Counted from the first letter of the stretch, positions 15,503-23,924 are shown. The stretch: 64,000 nucleotides of DNA from JAPUEK01 sp963815355 (GCA_963815355.1 CAWFGJ010000002.1:186001-250000); one strand, 5' to 3'. Program-made: numbers and translations. The notes: generated from the letters alone by a model not told the origin.

Positions 15503-16114
15503 ATGAAAACCGTCACCGAACTTGCCGAGGAAATTGTCACCCGTGAGGGGGGCTTTGTCGATGATCCTGCCGATCCGGGCGGGGCGACCAATTTTGGCGT
15601 CACGCTGGGCACATTGCGCCGCTTGGGGATTGATCTGACCGGGGAGGGGCGGATTGATGGCGACGACATCCGCCAACTGACCCGGTCAAAGGCGGTGCAG
15701 ATCTATGTTGAGCATTACTACACCCGCACCGGGATTGCGGCGCTGCCAGAGGCGCTCCAGCCGTCGGTGTTCGACATGTATGTGAACGCGGGGGCGAATG
15801 CGGTGAAGGTATTGCAGCGCCTGTTGGCCGAAATGGGCTTTGCCTGCGATCCGGACGGGCAGATCGGGCCGCAGACCTACCGTGCGGCGCAACTGGCGGC
15901 GGCGGCGGCACCGGGCTTTATCGCCGATGCCTATGCGATTGCGCGGCGGAATTATTACTATGCTTTGGCCGATGCGCGCCCGGCGAGCCGCAAGTTCGCG
16001 CGCCGTCGGGATGGCGGCAAGGGCGGGTGGATCACCCGGGCCGAAGAGTTCATGGCGCCAAAATACCGGCTGACCGAGGCGCAGCACAAGGCACGGGTGG
16101 CGGCATGGGTGTGA
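15503..16114 (+). CDS. Endolysin, GH108-type N-acetylmuramidase, GTA-like lysis gene
   Basis: A 203-residue peptidoglycan hydrolase of the glycoside hydrolase 108 family (catalytic Glu in the EGG motif). The signature TREGGFVDDPADPGGATNFG occupies residues about 14-33, followed by the peptidoglycan-binding-like PF09374 type C-terminal half (GFACDPDGQIGPQTYRAA). No signal peptide, so release would need a holin, which is encoded next and overlaps by 10 bp. In Rhodobacter capsulatus an endolysin/holin pair of this kind, away from the capsid cluster, releases gene transfer agent particles. No phage structural genes surround it here. Confidence 0.88.
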   Translation: MKTVTELAEEIVTREGGFVDDPADPGGATNFGVTLGTLRRLGIDLTGEGRIDGDDIRQLTRSKAVQIYVEHYYTRTGIAALPEALQPSVFDMYVNAGANAVKVLQRLLAEMGFACDPDGQIGPQTYRAAQLAAAAAPGFIADAYAIARRNYYYALADARPASRKFARRRDGGKGGWITRAEEFMAPKYRLTEAQHKARVAAWV

Positions 16115-16626
16115 TTGAGCGGTTGGTGGGCGGGTCTTCGGCGGTGACGGCCCTGGGGTCGGCGGCCAAGGGGGTGGCGGAGGTGTTCACGCCGTCGGCC
16201 ACGCGGCGGATGGAGCTGTCGGCAGAGGCGCAGATGGCGGCGCTGCAAGAGCTGGGGGCAGAGTTTCAATTGCCCTCGCTAAGTGGGTTCGACCGGGCGG
16301 TGAACGGCCTGAACCGCTTGCCGCGGCCCCTGCTGGCCTTCGGGACGATCGGGCTGTTTGTTTATGCGATGACCGATCCGCAGGCCTTTGCACTGCGGAT
16401 GGTGGGGCTGAACGCGGTGCCAGAACCGCTGTGGTGGCTATTGGGCGCGGTGGTGGCCTTTTACTTTGGCGCGCGCGAGACGCATTATTTCCGTGAGCGG
16501 TCAGGGCCAGGGGTCATGCCGGCGGTCATGCCGGGCGTGACGCCGGGGGCGGTCAGCGTTCCGCCAGTGGGGACCGGCGATGAAAACGCAGCACTGGCTG
16601 ATTGGCGCCGCGCGCAGGGCGCTTGA
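16105..16626 (+). CDS. Holin of three transmembrane segments, GTA-release type
   Basis: A 173-residue inner-membrane protein of the GTA_holin_3TM type. An amphipathic N-terminal part (GVIERLVGGSSAVTALGSAA) is followed by a QMAALQELGAEF helix. Two clearly hydrophobic segments then stand out, around PLLAFGTIGLFVYAM and PLWWLLGAVVAFYFGARET. The tail is rich in Pro, Gly and Val (repeats of MPGVTPG type). The ATG at 16105 lies within the end of the endolysin gene, a coupling typical of lysis cassettes. Holins permeabilise the membrane so that the endolysin can reach the wall. Confidence 0.85.
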   Translation: MGVIERLVGGSSAVTALGSAAKGVAEVFTPSATRRMELSAEAQMAALQELGAEFQLPSLSGFDRAVNGLNRLPRPLLAFGTIGLFVYAMTDPQAFALRMVGLNAVPEPLWWLLGAVVAFYFGARETHYFRERSGPGVMPAVMPGVTPGAVSVPPVGTGDENAALADWRRAQGA

Positions 16627-16678
16627 CTTTAAGGCCCCAGACGCTAGGCCTGCGGGGTAAAGGATGAGGCTTGCAGTC

Positions 16679-16694
16679 TGGAATATTTGTTCCA
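16679..16694. promoter_or_regulatory. IolR operator 1, upstream of the RpiR-family regulator
   Basis: TGGAATATTTGTTCCA is a 16-bp near-palindrome, with arms TGGAA and TTCCA, located 59 bp before the regulator's start. It matches the site in front of iolC (17611-17626) in length and in 11 of 16 bases including all outer positions. This argues for a shared repressor site and autoregulation. Confidence 0.6.
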
Positions 16695-16752
16695 TACTGC
16701 GGGCCTTATGTCTTTCCCACGACCCGCGACGCGGGCGACGCAGAGGATGATC

Positions 16753-17583
16753 ATGGACCAGAGCGCCGCGCCGCTTTCGCTTGCTGCCCCCGCAACGATC
16801 GAGGAATTCCGCGACCGTTTGGCCGATCTTGCCGAACAAATGCCGCGCCGACTGCGCCAGTGCGCCGATTACATCGCCGCCAACATTGACCGGATCGCTG
16901 TTTCGACCGTGGCGGAACTGGCGGCCGGGGCGGAAGTGCCGCCCTCGGCCCTGATGCGGTTTTGCCAGATCCTTGGCTTCTCGGGCTTTTCTGAGATGCA
17001 GAAACTGTTCCGCGAGGCCTATTCGCCGGGCTGGCCAGATTATTCCACGCGCCTGCAGAACCTGAAGGGCGGAGAGGCGGGCAGCCCCTCGGCGCTTTTG
17101 GGTGAATTCATTGAGGCGGGGCGTCTGTCGCTGGAATCGCTGGCGAAATCGGTGGATGAGGTGGCGCTCGCAGAGGCGGTGCGCCTGCTGAGCGGGGCCG
17201 GGATGATCCACATCATCGGGTTGCGCCGCGCGTTTCCGGTCTCTAGCTATCTGGCCTATGTGTTTGAAAAGATGTCGGTTCCGGCGATGCTGCACGATGG
17301 GGTGGGCAAGCTGGATCACCGCTTTGCGCTGCGGGCCGGGGATGCGGTTCTGGCGATCACCTTTGCGCCCTATTCGGGGGAAACCGTGGCCTTGGCGCTG
17401 GATGCGCAGGCGCGGGGGCTGCCTGTTGTGGCGCTGACCGACCTGCCCACCAGCCCCCTGCACCGGGCCGCGACCAGTGTTCTGCTGGTGCAAGAGGTGG
17501 ATTTCGGCGCGTTCCGGTCGCTGTCGGCCACGATTGCGCTGGCGATGACGCTGGCGGTGGCCGTGGGCTCGGCGCGGGGCTGA
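16753..17583 (+). CDS. MurR/RpiR family regulator, probable inositol-catabolism repressor
   Basis: A 276-residue transcription factor. It has an N-terminal RpiR helix-turn-helix (QMPRRLRQCADYIAANIDRI, then TVAELAAGAEVPPSALMRFC), and a C-terminal SIS sugar-phosphate domain starting about residue 125 (IHIIGLRRAFPVSSYLAYVF; later ITFAPYSGETVALALDA). It lies just upstream of iolC in the same direction. IolR proteins of this family repress iol genes in alphaproteobacteria, and the operator pair here supports that. Two ATGs (16747, 16753) are possible; I use 16753 because AGAGG then has workable spacing. Confidence 0.88.
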   Translation: MDQSAAPLSLAAPATIEEFRDRLADLAEQMPRRLRQCADYIAANIDRIAVSTVAELAAGAEVPPSALMRFCQILGFSGFSEMQKLFREAYSPGWPDYSTRLQNLKGGEAGSPSALLGEFIEAGRLSLESLAKSVDEVALAEAVRLLSGAGMIHIIGLRRAFPVSSYLAYVFEKMSVPAMLHDGVGKLDHRFALRAGDAVLAITFAPYSGETVALALDAQARGLPVVALTDLPTSPLHRAATSVLLVQEVDFGAFRSLSATIALAMTLAVAVGSARG

Positions 17584-17610
17584 AGAAAACACTTTCGCTT
17601 TTCAGGGAAA

Positions 17611-17626
17611 TGGAATAAAAATTCCA
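17611..17626. promoter_or_regulatory. IolR operator 2, upstream of iolC
   Basis: TGGAATAAAAATTCCA has perfect 6-bp arms around four A residues and lies 66 bp before the iolC start. It has the same outer sequence and length as the site before the regulator gene at 16679-16694. Confidence 0.65.
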
Positions 17627-17691
17627 AAAGCCATGCGCGCCGCCTGAGTCCCGTTCGGGCATGGCGGCGGCGGGCGCTCTGGAGGATACGG

Positions 17692-19599
17692 ATGAAACCC
17701 CTTGATGTCATCACCATTGGCCGGTCGTCGGTTGATCTTTACGGCGCGCAGGTTGGCGGGCGGTTGGAGGACATGGGGTCCTTCCAGAAATATATCGGTG
17801 GCTCACCCACCAATATCGCGGCCGGGATGGCGCGGCTTGGGCTGAAATCGGCGCTGATCAGCCGGGTCGGCGATGAGCATATGGGCCGCTTTATCCGCGA
17901 AGAGTTGCAACGCGAGGGCGTGGACGTGCGCGGCTTGGTGACGGACCCTGAGCGGCTGACGGCCTTGGTGCTGCTGGGGATCCGCGATGACAAGCAATTC
18001 CCACTGATCTTTTACCGCGAAAACTGTGCCGATATGGCGCTGTGCGAAGACGATATTGACGAGGCGTTCATCGCCGAGGCGCGGGCCGTTGTGGCGACGG
18101 GCACGCATCTGAGCCATCCCAAGACTGAGGCGGCGGTGCTCAAGGCGCTGCGTCTGGCGCGCAAGCATGGGGCGCGGACGGCGCTGGACATTGACTATCG
18201 CCCGAACCTTTGGGGATTGGCCGGGCATGGCGACGGCGAAAGCCGGTTCATCGAAAGTGCTGCCGTGACCGCCAAGCTGCAGGCCACGCTGCATTTCTTC
18301 GATCTGATCGTCGGCACCGAAGAAGAGTTCCACATCGCGGGCGGCACCACCGATACGATCGCCGCCTTGCGTGCGGTGCGGGCGGTGTCGGGGGCGGTGC
18401 TGGTGTGCAAGCGCGGGCCGATGGGGGCGGTGGCCTTTACCGGTGCGGTTCCAGATACGCTGGATGAGGGCCAGAGCGGCCCCGGCTTTCCGATTGAGGT
18501 GTTCAACGTGCTGGGCGCGGGGGATGGCTTCATGTCGGGCCTGATGCGCGGCTGGATGGACGATGCGGCCTGGCCGCTGGCCTTGACCTATGCCAATGCC
18601 TGCGGGGCTTTTGCGGTCAGCCGTCATGGCTGCACCCCGGCCTATCCAAGCTGGGAAGAGTTGCAGTTCTTCCTTGCGCGCGGCGTGGTGGAGCCGGCTT
18701 TGCGCAAGGATGCGGCTTTGGAGCAGATCCACTGGTCAACCAACCGGCGCAAGCAATGGGGGGCAGTGCGGGCCTTTGCCTTTGATCATCGCAGCCAGAT
18801 GGAGGATTTGCCCGGTGCGACGCCTGCGCGGATCGGCCGGTTCAAGGAGTTGTGTCTTGAGGCAACCGAGGTGGTGGCGCAGGGGCAGGACGGGTTCGGC
18901 ATTCTGTGCGACAACCGTTATGGCAAGACCGCGTTGCACCGGGCGGCGGGGCAGGGCCTGTGGATCGGGCGCCCGGTGGAATGGCCCGGCTCTCGGCCGT
19001 TGACGCTGGAGCCAGAGATCGGCGCGGATTTTGGCGGGCTGTCAGAGTGGCCATTGGAGCATGTCGTCAAGGTTTTGTGCTTTTGCCATCCCGAGGACGC
19101 GGTCGAGATGCGGGCGGAACAAGAGGCGGTGATCACGCGGCTGTTCCAAGCCTGTCGGCGCAACCGGTTGGAATTCCTGTTGGAAGTCATCCCCTCCAAG
19201 GTGGGGGCGGTGGATGATCTGACCACGGCGCGGCTGATCCAGCGGTTCTACGACATCGGCATCTATCCCGACTGGTGGAAGCTGGAGCCGATGCAGACCG
19301 ATGCGGCTTGGGCGGCCACTTGTGACGCGATCCTTGCGCGCGATCCGCATGTGCAGGGGATCGTGGTCTTGGGGCTGGGCCAGTCTGAGGCAGAGTTGGC
19401 CAGCGCCTTTCAACTGGCGGCGGCCTATCCTTTGGTCAAGGGCTTTGCCGTGGGGCGGACAATTCACGGCACGGTCGGTCGCGACTGGCTGGCGGGGGGC
19501 ATCAGCGACGCCGAGGCTGTGGCCACGATGGCCGAGAATTTCCGCCGTCTGTGCGGCATCTGGGATCAGGCCCGCGCGGCCAAGGGAGAAGCAGCATGA
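17692..19599 (+). CDS. iolC: Bifunctional 5-dehydro-2-deoxygluconokinase with C-terminal DUF2090 domain
   Basis: A 635-residue fusion. Residues 1 to about 325 are a PfkB-family sugar kinase phosphorylating 5-dehydro-2-deoxygluconate. Signs are the N-terminal TIGRSSVDLYGAQ, the YIGGSPTNIAAGMARLG substrate region and the anion-hole motif GAGDGFMSGLMRG near residue 276. The rest is DUF2090, an aldolase-like (beta/alpha)8 domain (LLEVIPSKVG; PDWWKLEPM; VLGLGQSEAELASAF), thought to cleave the phosphorylated product. This supplies two consecutive steps of myo-inositol breakdown in one chain. Its stop overlaps the iolD start. Confidence 0.93.
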   Translation: MKPLDVITIGRSSVDLYGAQVGGRLEDMGSFQKYIGGSPTNIAAGMARLGLKSALISRVGDEHMGRFIREELQREGVDVRGLVTDPERLTALVLLGIRDDKQFPLIFYRENCADMALCEDDIDEAFIAEARAVVATGTHLSHPKTEAAVLKALRLARKHGARTALDIDYRPNLWGLAGHGDGESRFIESAAVTAKLQATLHFFDLIVGTEEEFHIAGGTTDTIAALRAVRAVSGAVLVCKRGPMGAVAFTGAVPDTLDEGQSGPGFPIEVFNVLGAGDGFMSGLMRGWMDDAAWPLALTYANACGAFAVSRHGCTPAYPSWEELQFFLARGVVEPALRKDAALEQIHWSTNRRKQWGAVRAFAFDHRSQMEDLPGATPARIGRFKELCLEATEVVAQGQDGFGILCDNRYGKTALHRAAGQGLWIGRPVEWPGSRPLTLEPEIGADFGGLSEWPLEHVVKVLCFCHPEDAVEMRAEQEAVITRLFQACRRNRLEFLLEVIPSKVGAVDDLTTARLIQRFYDIGIYPDWWKLEPMQTDAAWAATCDAILARDPHVQGIVVLGLGQSEAELASAFQLAAAYPLVKGFAVGRTIHGTVGRDWLAGGISDAEAVATMAENFRRLCGIWDQARAAKGEAA

Positions 19600-21425
19600 G
19601 TGGCACCATCCGACTGACCGCAGCGCAGGCCATGGTGCGCTGGCTTTCGGTGCAGATGACCGAAGACGGAGAGAGGTTCATCGAAGGCATCTGGGCGATT
19701 TTCGGCCATGGCAACGTGGCCGGGATCGGCGAGGCGCTGGAAGCCCACAAGGACGTCCTCCCGACATGGCGCGGGCATAATGAGCAGACGATGGCCCATG
19801 CGGCCATTGCCTATGCCAAGGCGAAAAAGCGGCGTCGGGCGATGGCGGTGACCACCTCTATCGGGCCGGGGGCGCTGAATGTGGTGACGGCGGCAGCACT
19901 GGCCCATGTGAACCGCTTGCCAGTGCTGATCATTCCGGGCGATGTCTTTGCCAACCGCGCGCCGGACCCGGTGCTGCAGCAGGTTGAGGATTTCGGCGAT
20001 GGCTCGGTTTCGGCCAATGATTGCTTCAAGCCGGTCAGCCGGTATTTCGACCGCATCGCGCGGCCTGAACATCTGCTGACCGCCTTGCCGCGCGCCTTGC
20101 GGGTGATGACGGACCCGGCCGACTGTGGCCCGGTGACGCTGGCCTTTTGTCAGGACGTGCAGGCCGAGGCCTATGACTATCCGCTGGCCTTTTTCGTGCC
20201 CAAGGTCTGGAAGATCCGCCGTCCCGAGCCGGACGCCGACGAACTGGCCGAGGCGATTGCCGCCTTGCGCGCGGCCAAGGCCCCGGTGATCGTGGCGGGC
20301 GGCGGGGTGATCTATTCCGGGGCCGAGGCGGAACTGGCGGCATTCGCCAGCGCCCACGGCATCCCGGTGGTGGAAACCCAAGGCGGCAAGTCGGCGCTGG
20401 ACCATGACCACGGGCTGAACTTTGGCCCGGTGGGGGTGACGGGGGCATCCAGTGCCAACACGGTCTGTGCCGGCGCGGATCTGGTGATCGGGTTGGGCAC
20501 GCGGTTTCAGGATTTCACCACGGGCAGCTGGTCGTTGTTCCAGAACCCGGCGCGGCGGATCCTGTCGATCAACGTGGCGGCCTATGATGCCTATAAGCAT
20601 GGGGCGCTGAACCTTGTGTCCGATGCAATGATCGCGTTGCAAGCCCTTGGCAAAGCTTTGGGATCGCAGAAGTGGGCGGTGCCTGCGGGGTTGCAATCTG
20701 ACTGGGCGGCGGCGACGGCGGCGGTCAAGGCGGCCCCGTCCGACGGCAATGCGTTGCCCACGGATATGCAGGTGATTGGTGCGGTCAACCGCACCGCCAG
20801 CCGGACCACGGTTGTCATGGGGGCGGCCGGCACCATGCCGGGCGAGTTGCACAAGATCTGGGATGCCGCGCAGGGCGGCTATCACATGGAATACGGCTTT
20901 TCCTGCATGGGCTATGAGATCGCCGGGGCCATGGGCATCAAGATGGCGCGACCGGAGGCGGATGTGATCTGCATGGTCGGCGATGGCAGCTATATGATGG
21001 CGAACTCGGAACTGGCGACGGCGGTGATGATGGGCCTGCCCTTTACGGTCGTGCTGACCGACAACCGGGGCTATGGCTGCATCAACCGGTTGCAGAAGGC
21101 CACGGGCGGGGCGGGGTTCAACAACCTTTTGGACCAAAGCTATCATGTGAATCCATCGCATATCGACTTTGTTGCCCATGCGGCGGCGATGGGGGCGCAG
21201 GCGGTGAAGGTGGGGTCGATTGCCGCGCTGGAGGCGGCTTTGCGTGCGGCCAAGGGGGCGGCGGTGCCGGTGGTGATCGTGATCGACACCGATCCGTGGC
21301 CCTCAACCGAGGCCGGGGGCGCGTGGTGGGATGTGGCGGTGCCCGAGGTGTCGGGCCGGGCCGAGGTGCGGGCGGCGCGGGCGGGCTATGAGGCCGCGAC
21401 CGGCCAACAGCGTTTGGAGGCGTGA
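19596..21425 (+). CDS. iolD: 3D-(3,5/4)-trihydroxycyclohexane-1,2-dione hydrolase
   Basis: Thiamine-diphosphate enzyme that opens the ring of the inositol intermediate to give 5-deoxy-glucuronate; 609 residues. It has the ThDP-enzyme three-domain plan: N-terminal pyrimidine domain with GHGNVAGIGEAL and TTSIGPGALNVVTAAALA, a central domain from IVAGGGVIYSGAEAELAAFA, and a C-terminal domain with VGDGSYMMANSEL near residue 465 (metal and ThDP site) and TDNRGYGCINRLQ. The ATG at 19596 overlaps the iolC stop by 4 bp. Confidence 0.95.
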   Translation: MSGTIRLTAAQAMVRWLSVQMTEDGERFIEGIWAIFGHGNVAGIGEALEAHKDVLPTWRGHNEQTMAHAAIAYAKAKKRRRAMAVTTSIGPGALNVVTAAALAHVNRLPVLIIPGDVFANRAPDPVLQQVEDFGDGSVSANDCFKPVSRYFDRIARPEHLLTALPRALRVMTDPADCGPVTLAFCQDVQAEAYDYPLAFFVPKVWKIRRPEPDADELAEAIAALRAAKAPVIVAGGGVIYSGAEAELAAFASAHGIPVVETQGGKSALDHDHGLNFGPVGVTGASSANTVCAGADLVIGLGTRFQDFTTGSWSLFQNPARRILSINVAAYDAYKHGALNLVSDAMIALQALGKALGSQKWAVPAGLQSDWAAATAAVKAAPSDGNALPTDMQVIGAVNRTASRTTVVMGAAGTMPGELHKIWDAAQGGYHMEYGFSCMGYEIAGAMGIKMARPEADVICMVGDGSYMMANSELATAVMMGLPFTVVLTDNRGYGCINRLQKATGGAGFNNLLDQSYHVNPSHIDFVAHAAAMGAQAVKVGSIAALEAALRAAKGAAVPVVIVIDTDPWPSTEAGGAWWDVAVPEVSGRAEVRAARAGYEAATGQQRLEA

Positions 21426-22240
21426 TGGCGGATCTTTTGCGCAAAGCCAAGGGCACCAACGGTAAGGTGCATGACATCACACCGCAGACGGCGGGGTGGG
21501 GCTATGTCGGGTTCGGGCTTTACCGGCTGGAGCCGGGGCAGGCCGTGTCCGAGGCGACGGGGGACCGCGAGGTCATTCTGGTGCTGGTTGAGGGGCACGC
21601 CCATATCACCGGGGCCGGGCAGGATTGGGGGGTGATGGGCGACCGGATGGATGTCTTTGAAAAGACGCCGCCGCATTGCCTGTATCTGCCGAATGGCACC
21701 GACTGGAGCGCCACCGCGACCACCGCTTGCACGCTGGCGGTCTGCACCGCTCCGGGCAAGGGCGGTCATGCGGCGCGGCGCTTGGGGCCAGAGGGCATCA
21801 CCCTGACCCCGCGCGGCACCGGGGCCAACACCCGCTATATCAACAACATCGCGATGGAGGCGCTGGACGTGGCCGACAGTCTGCTGGTGACCGAGGTGTT
21901 CACCCCTTCTGGCAACTGGTCATCCTATCCGAGCCACCGCCATGACGAGGATGACTTTCCCCGCATGACCTATCTGGAGGAAAGCTATTACATGCGGCTG
22001 AACCCCGCGCAGGGCTTTGGCATTCAGCGAGTCTATACCGAGGATGGGTCACTTGATGAGACGATGGCGGTCAAGAACCATGACGTGACGCTGGTTCCCA
22101 AGGGGCACCATCCCTGCGGTGCGCCCTATGGCTATGAGATGTATTATCTGAACGTGATGGCCGGTCCGCGCCGCAACTGGCGCTTTCAGAACGACCCTGA
22201 CCACGACTGGATCTATCAGCGCGATCTGCCGCCAAGCTGA
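21425..22240 (+). CDS. iolB: 5-deoxy-glucuronate isomerase
   Basis: Isomerises 5-deoxy-glucuronate to 5-dehydro-2-deoxygluconate, the substrate of IolC; 271 residues, two cupin-like halves. The metal-binding region YPSHRHDEDDFPRMTYLEE near residue 175 is intact, and HHPCGAPYGYEMYYLNVM follows. The ATG at 21425 shares one base with the iolD stop (TGATG), completing the iolC-iolD-iolB order of reactions. The dehydrogenase, dehydratase and aldehyde dehydrogenase genes (iolG, iolE, iolA) are not in the window. Confidence 0.95.
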   Translation: MADLLRKAKGTNGKVHDITPQTAGWGYVGFGLYRLEPGQAVSEATGDREVILVLVEGHAHITGAGQDWGVMGDRMDVFEKTPPHCLYLPNGTDWSATATTACTLAVCTAPGKGGHAARRLGPEGITLTPRGTGANTRYINNIAMEALDVADSLLVTEVFTPSGNWSSYPSHRHDEDDFPRMTYLEESYYMRLNPAQGFGIQRVYTEDGSLDETMAVKNHDVTLVPKGHHPCGAPYGYEMYYLNVMAGPRRNWRFQNDPDHDWIYQRDLPPS

Positions 22241-22602
22241 ACCGGCGGTGGCGGGTCGTCGCGGCTGACCAGGACCAGACGCGCGCCCGGACCAAGGGCG
22301 CGCAGTTCCGTTTCCACCAGCGCCGGGCGCGGCAGCGTTGGGCCGATGACGGTGATCGGGCCTTTGTAGCCCAGCTCTTCCAGCCGCTCGATGACCGTCG
22401 TGGCATCCAGCCCGCCCGAAAACAGCGGCGTCAGCACCCGGTCAGGGCGCACCTGCGCCAAAAGATCAGAGGTCAGGCCCGAAAGCGGCGTGCACACCAT
22501 ATTGGCGCTGCCGCTTTGCGCGGGACCTGTCAAGGTGACCGCCAAAACACGTTCTGGTGGGGAATCGCTTGGTGCGGTGCTTGCTGGAAACCGGACACTC
22601 AT
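22216..22602 (-). CDS. Conserved hypothetical protein next to phoR
   Basis: A 128-residue protein that I cannot assign. The readable core is LTSDLLAQVRPDRVLTPLFS, ATTVIERLEELGYKGPITVI and ALVETELRALGPGARLVLV, an alternating helix/strand pattern that resembles a Rossmann-like or response-regulator-like alpha/beta fold without the phospho-acceptor set. No signal peptide or membrane segment. Its 3' end overlaps that of iolB by 25 bp (convergent), and it is divergent from the phoR histidine kinase across a 203-bp spacer. Confidence 0.6.
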   Translation of the reverse strand: MSVRFPASTAPSDSPPERVLAVTLTGPAQSGSANMVCTPLSGLTSDLLAQVRPDRVLTPLFSGGLDATTVIERLEELGYKGPITVIGPTLPRPALVETELRALGPGARLVLVSRDDPPPPVQLGGRSR

Positions 22603-22639
22603 GACACACCATACCACGCGAACGAAGTTTGGGCGTTGA

Positions 22640-22652
22640 CAACCAATGGTTG
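22640..22652. promoter_or_regulatory. Small palindrome in the divergent spacer before phoR
   Basis: CAACCAATGGTTG is a 6-1-6 inverted repeat that overlaps a TTGACA -35-like element (22636-22641). It lies between the divergent hypothetical gene and phoR. Seventeen to nineteen bases downstream only weak -10 matches are present. Further on, CCTCC-GCAA-GGAGG (22698-22711) forms a small tetraloop hairpin. The protein that would bind is unknown. Confidence 0.3.
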
Positions 22653-22805
22653 CTCTCCTGTAGAAATTCTGACTTTTTGGATAGCGGTGTCATGATACCT
22701 CCGCAAGGAGGAACTGGATTAAATTGGCGGTGAAGGCTAGGGCTTGCTTAAAAGAGTTGGGGCGTGCGTCAGGCGCGCGGGTTTGGGCAGCGGAGACTTC
22801 GGCAA

Positions 22806-23855
22806 ATGGCATCGGTGGAAGCGCAAAATGCGGGGATGAGTGCGGGGTCGCTGGAGGCGATTCTGGCGGGTTTGCCGCTTGCGGTGGTGATGATCGGGCG
22901 GGATGACCGCATCCTTGCGGCGAACCCGTTGGCCGAGGCGATCTTTGGCCGCGCGATCACCGGGCGGCACCACGGGCTGACGTTTCGCCAGCCCGAATTG
23001 CTGGCGGCAATCGCTGGGGCAATGGCGGGGCAGCCGGGGCAGTTGCGGTTGGTGATGCCGGATGCCAACCAAGACCGGGTGCATGAGGTGCGCGTAACTC
23101 CGCTGCAAGAGGGCGCGCTGCTGGCCTTTGAGGATCTGTCGGCGGTGACGCGGATGGACCAGATGCGGCGCGATTTCGTGGCCAATGTCAGCCATGAGTT
23201 GCGCACGCCGCTGACCTCGCTTTTGGGGTTCATTGACACGCTGCGGGGGGCGGCCAAAAACGACGCGCCAGCGCGGGAGCGGTTTTTGGGGATCATGGCG
23301 TCGGAAGCCGAGCGGATGAACCGCCTTGTGCGCGACCTGTTGCACTTGAGCCGGGTCGAGGCCGAGTTGCGTATTCGCCCCGATGAGCCGGTTGATTTTG
23401 CGGCCCTCGCGCGCTCTGCCGTGGCCACGTTGCGGCCGGGGGCCGAAGCGGCGGGGGTGTCGATCACGCTGGAAGGGGCCGAGGCCGAGGCCAAACTGCC
23501 CGCCGACCGGGATCAGATGACGCAGGTCTTGAACAACCTGATCGAGAACGCCGTGAAATATGGCAGCACACCGGGGGGCCGGGTTGAAGTGCGGCTTGCA
23601 CGCGAGCAGGGGCCGCGCGGCCCGTTGCTGCGTTTGTCGGTCACTGACCACGGTGAGGGCATTGATGAGGTGCATCTGCCCCGGCTTACGGAGCGATTCT
23701 ACCGGGTGGATGGGCACCGGTCGCGCGAAAAGGGCGGGACAGGTTTGGGGCTGGCGATCGTTAAGCACATCGTCAACCGGCACCGTGGGCGGTTTCTGAT
23801 AGAGAGCGAAAAGGGCAAAGGCAGTTGTTTTTCGGTGCTTTTGCCTTTGGGGTGA
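22806..23855 (+). CDS. phoR: Phosphate-regulon sensor histidine kinase
   Basis: About 349 residues. A PAS-like sensor domain (LEAILAGLPLAVVMIGRDDR onward) is followed by HisKA with the phospho-acceptor in FVANVSHELRTPLTSLLG near residue 128. The HATPase domain follows: N-box NNLIENAVKYG near 243 and G-boxes DHGEGI and KGGTGLGLAIVKH. No transmembrane segment is visible, unlike E. coli PhoR, so it may reach the membrane only through PstSCAB-PhoU. I use the ATG at 22806 with GGAG upstream; a GTG at 22764 and an ATG at 22836 are alternatives. It heads the pst-pho cluster. Confidence 0.92.
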   Translation: MASVEAQNAGMSAGSLEAILAGLPLAVVMIGRDDRILAANPLAEAIFGRAITGRHHGLTFRQPELLAAIAGAMAGQPGQLRLVMPDANQDRVHEVRVTPLQEGALLAFEDLSAVTRMDQMRRDFVANVSHELRTPLTSLLGFIDTLRGAAKNDAPARERFLGIMASEAERMNRLVRDLLHLSRVEAELRIRPDEPVDFAALARSAVATLRPGAEAAGVSITLEGAEAEAKLPADRDQMTQVLNNLIENAVKYGSTPGGRVEVRLAREQGPRGPLLRLSVTDHGEGIDEVHLPRLTERFYRVDGHRSREKGGTGLGLAIVKHIVNRHRGRFLIESEKGKGSCFSVLLPLG

Positions 23856-23895
23856 CGGGAAAGCAGGCGTCTGGGCAGGGTGCGGGTTTCGGCCT

Positions 23896-23924
23896 TTGTC
23901 ATAAAACTGTTACGAAACTGTCGC
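23896..23924 (+). promoter_or_regulatory. Pho box in front of pstS
   Basis: Three 7-bp direct repeats, TTGTCAT (23896), CTGTTAC (23907) and CTGTCGC (23918), are spaced exactly 11 bp apart with A/T-rich gaps. This is the arrangement bound by tandem PhoB dimers (consensus CTGTCAT). It lies 85 bp upstream of the pstS start and 41 bp after the phoR stop, so pstS can be induced separately from phoR during phosphate limitation. Confidence 0.85.
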
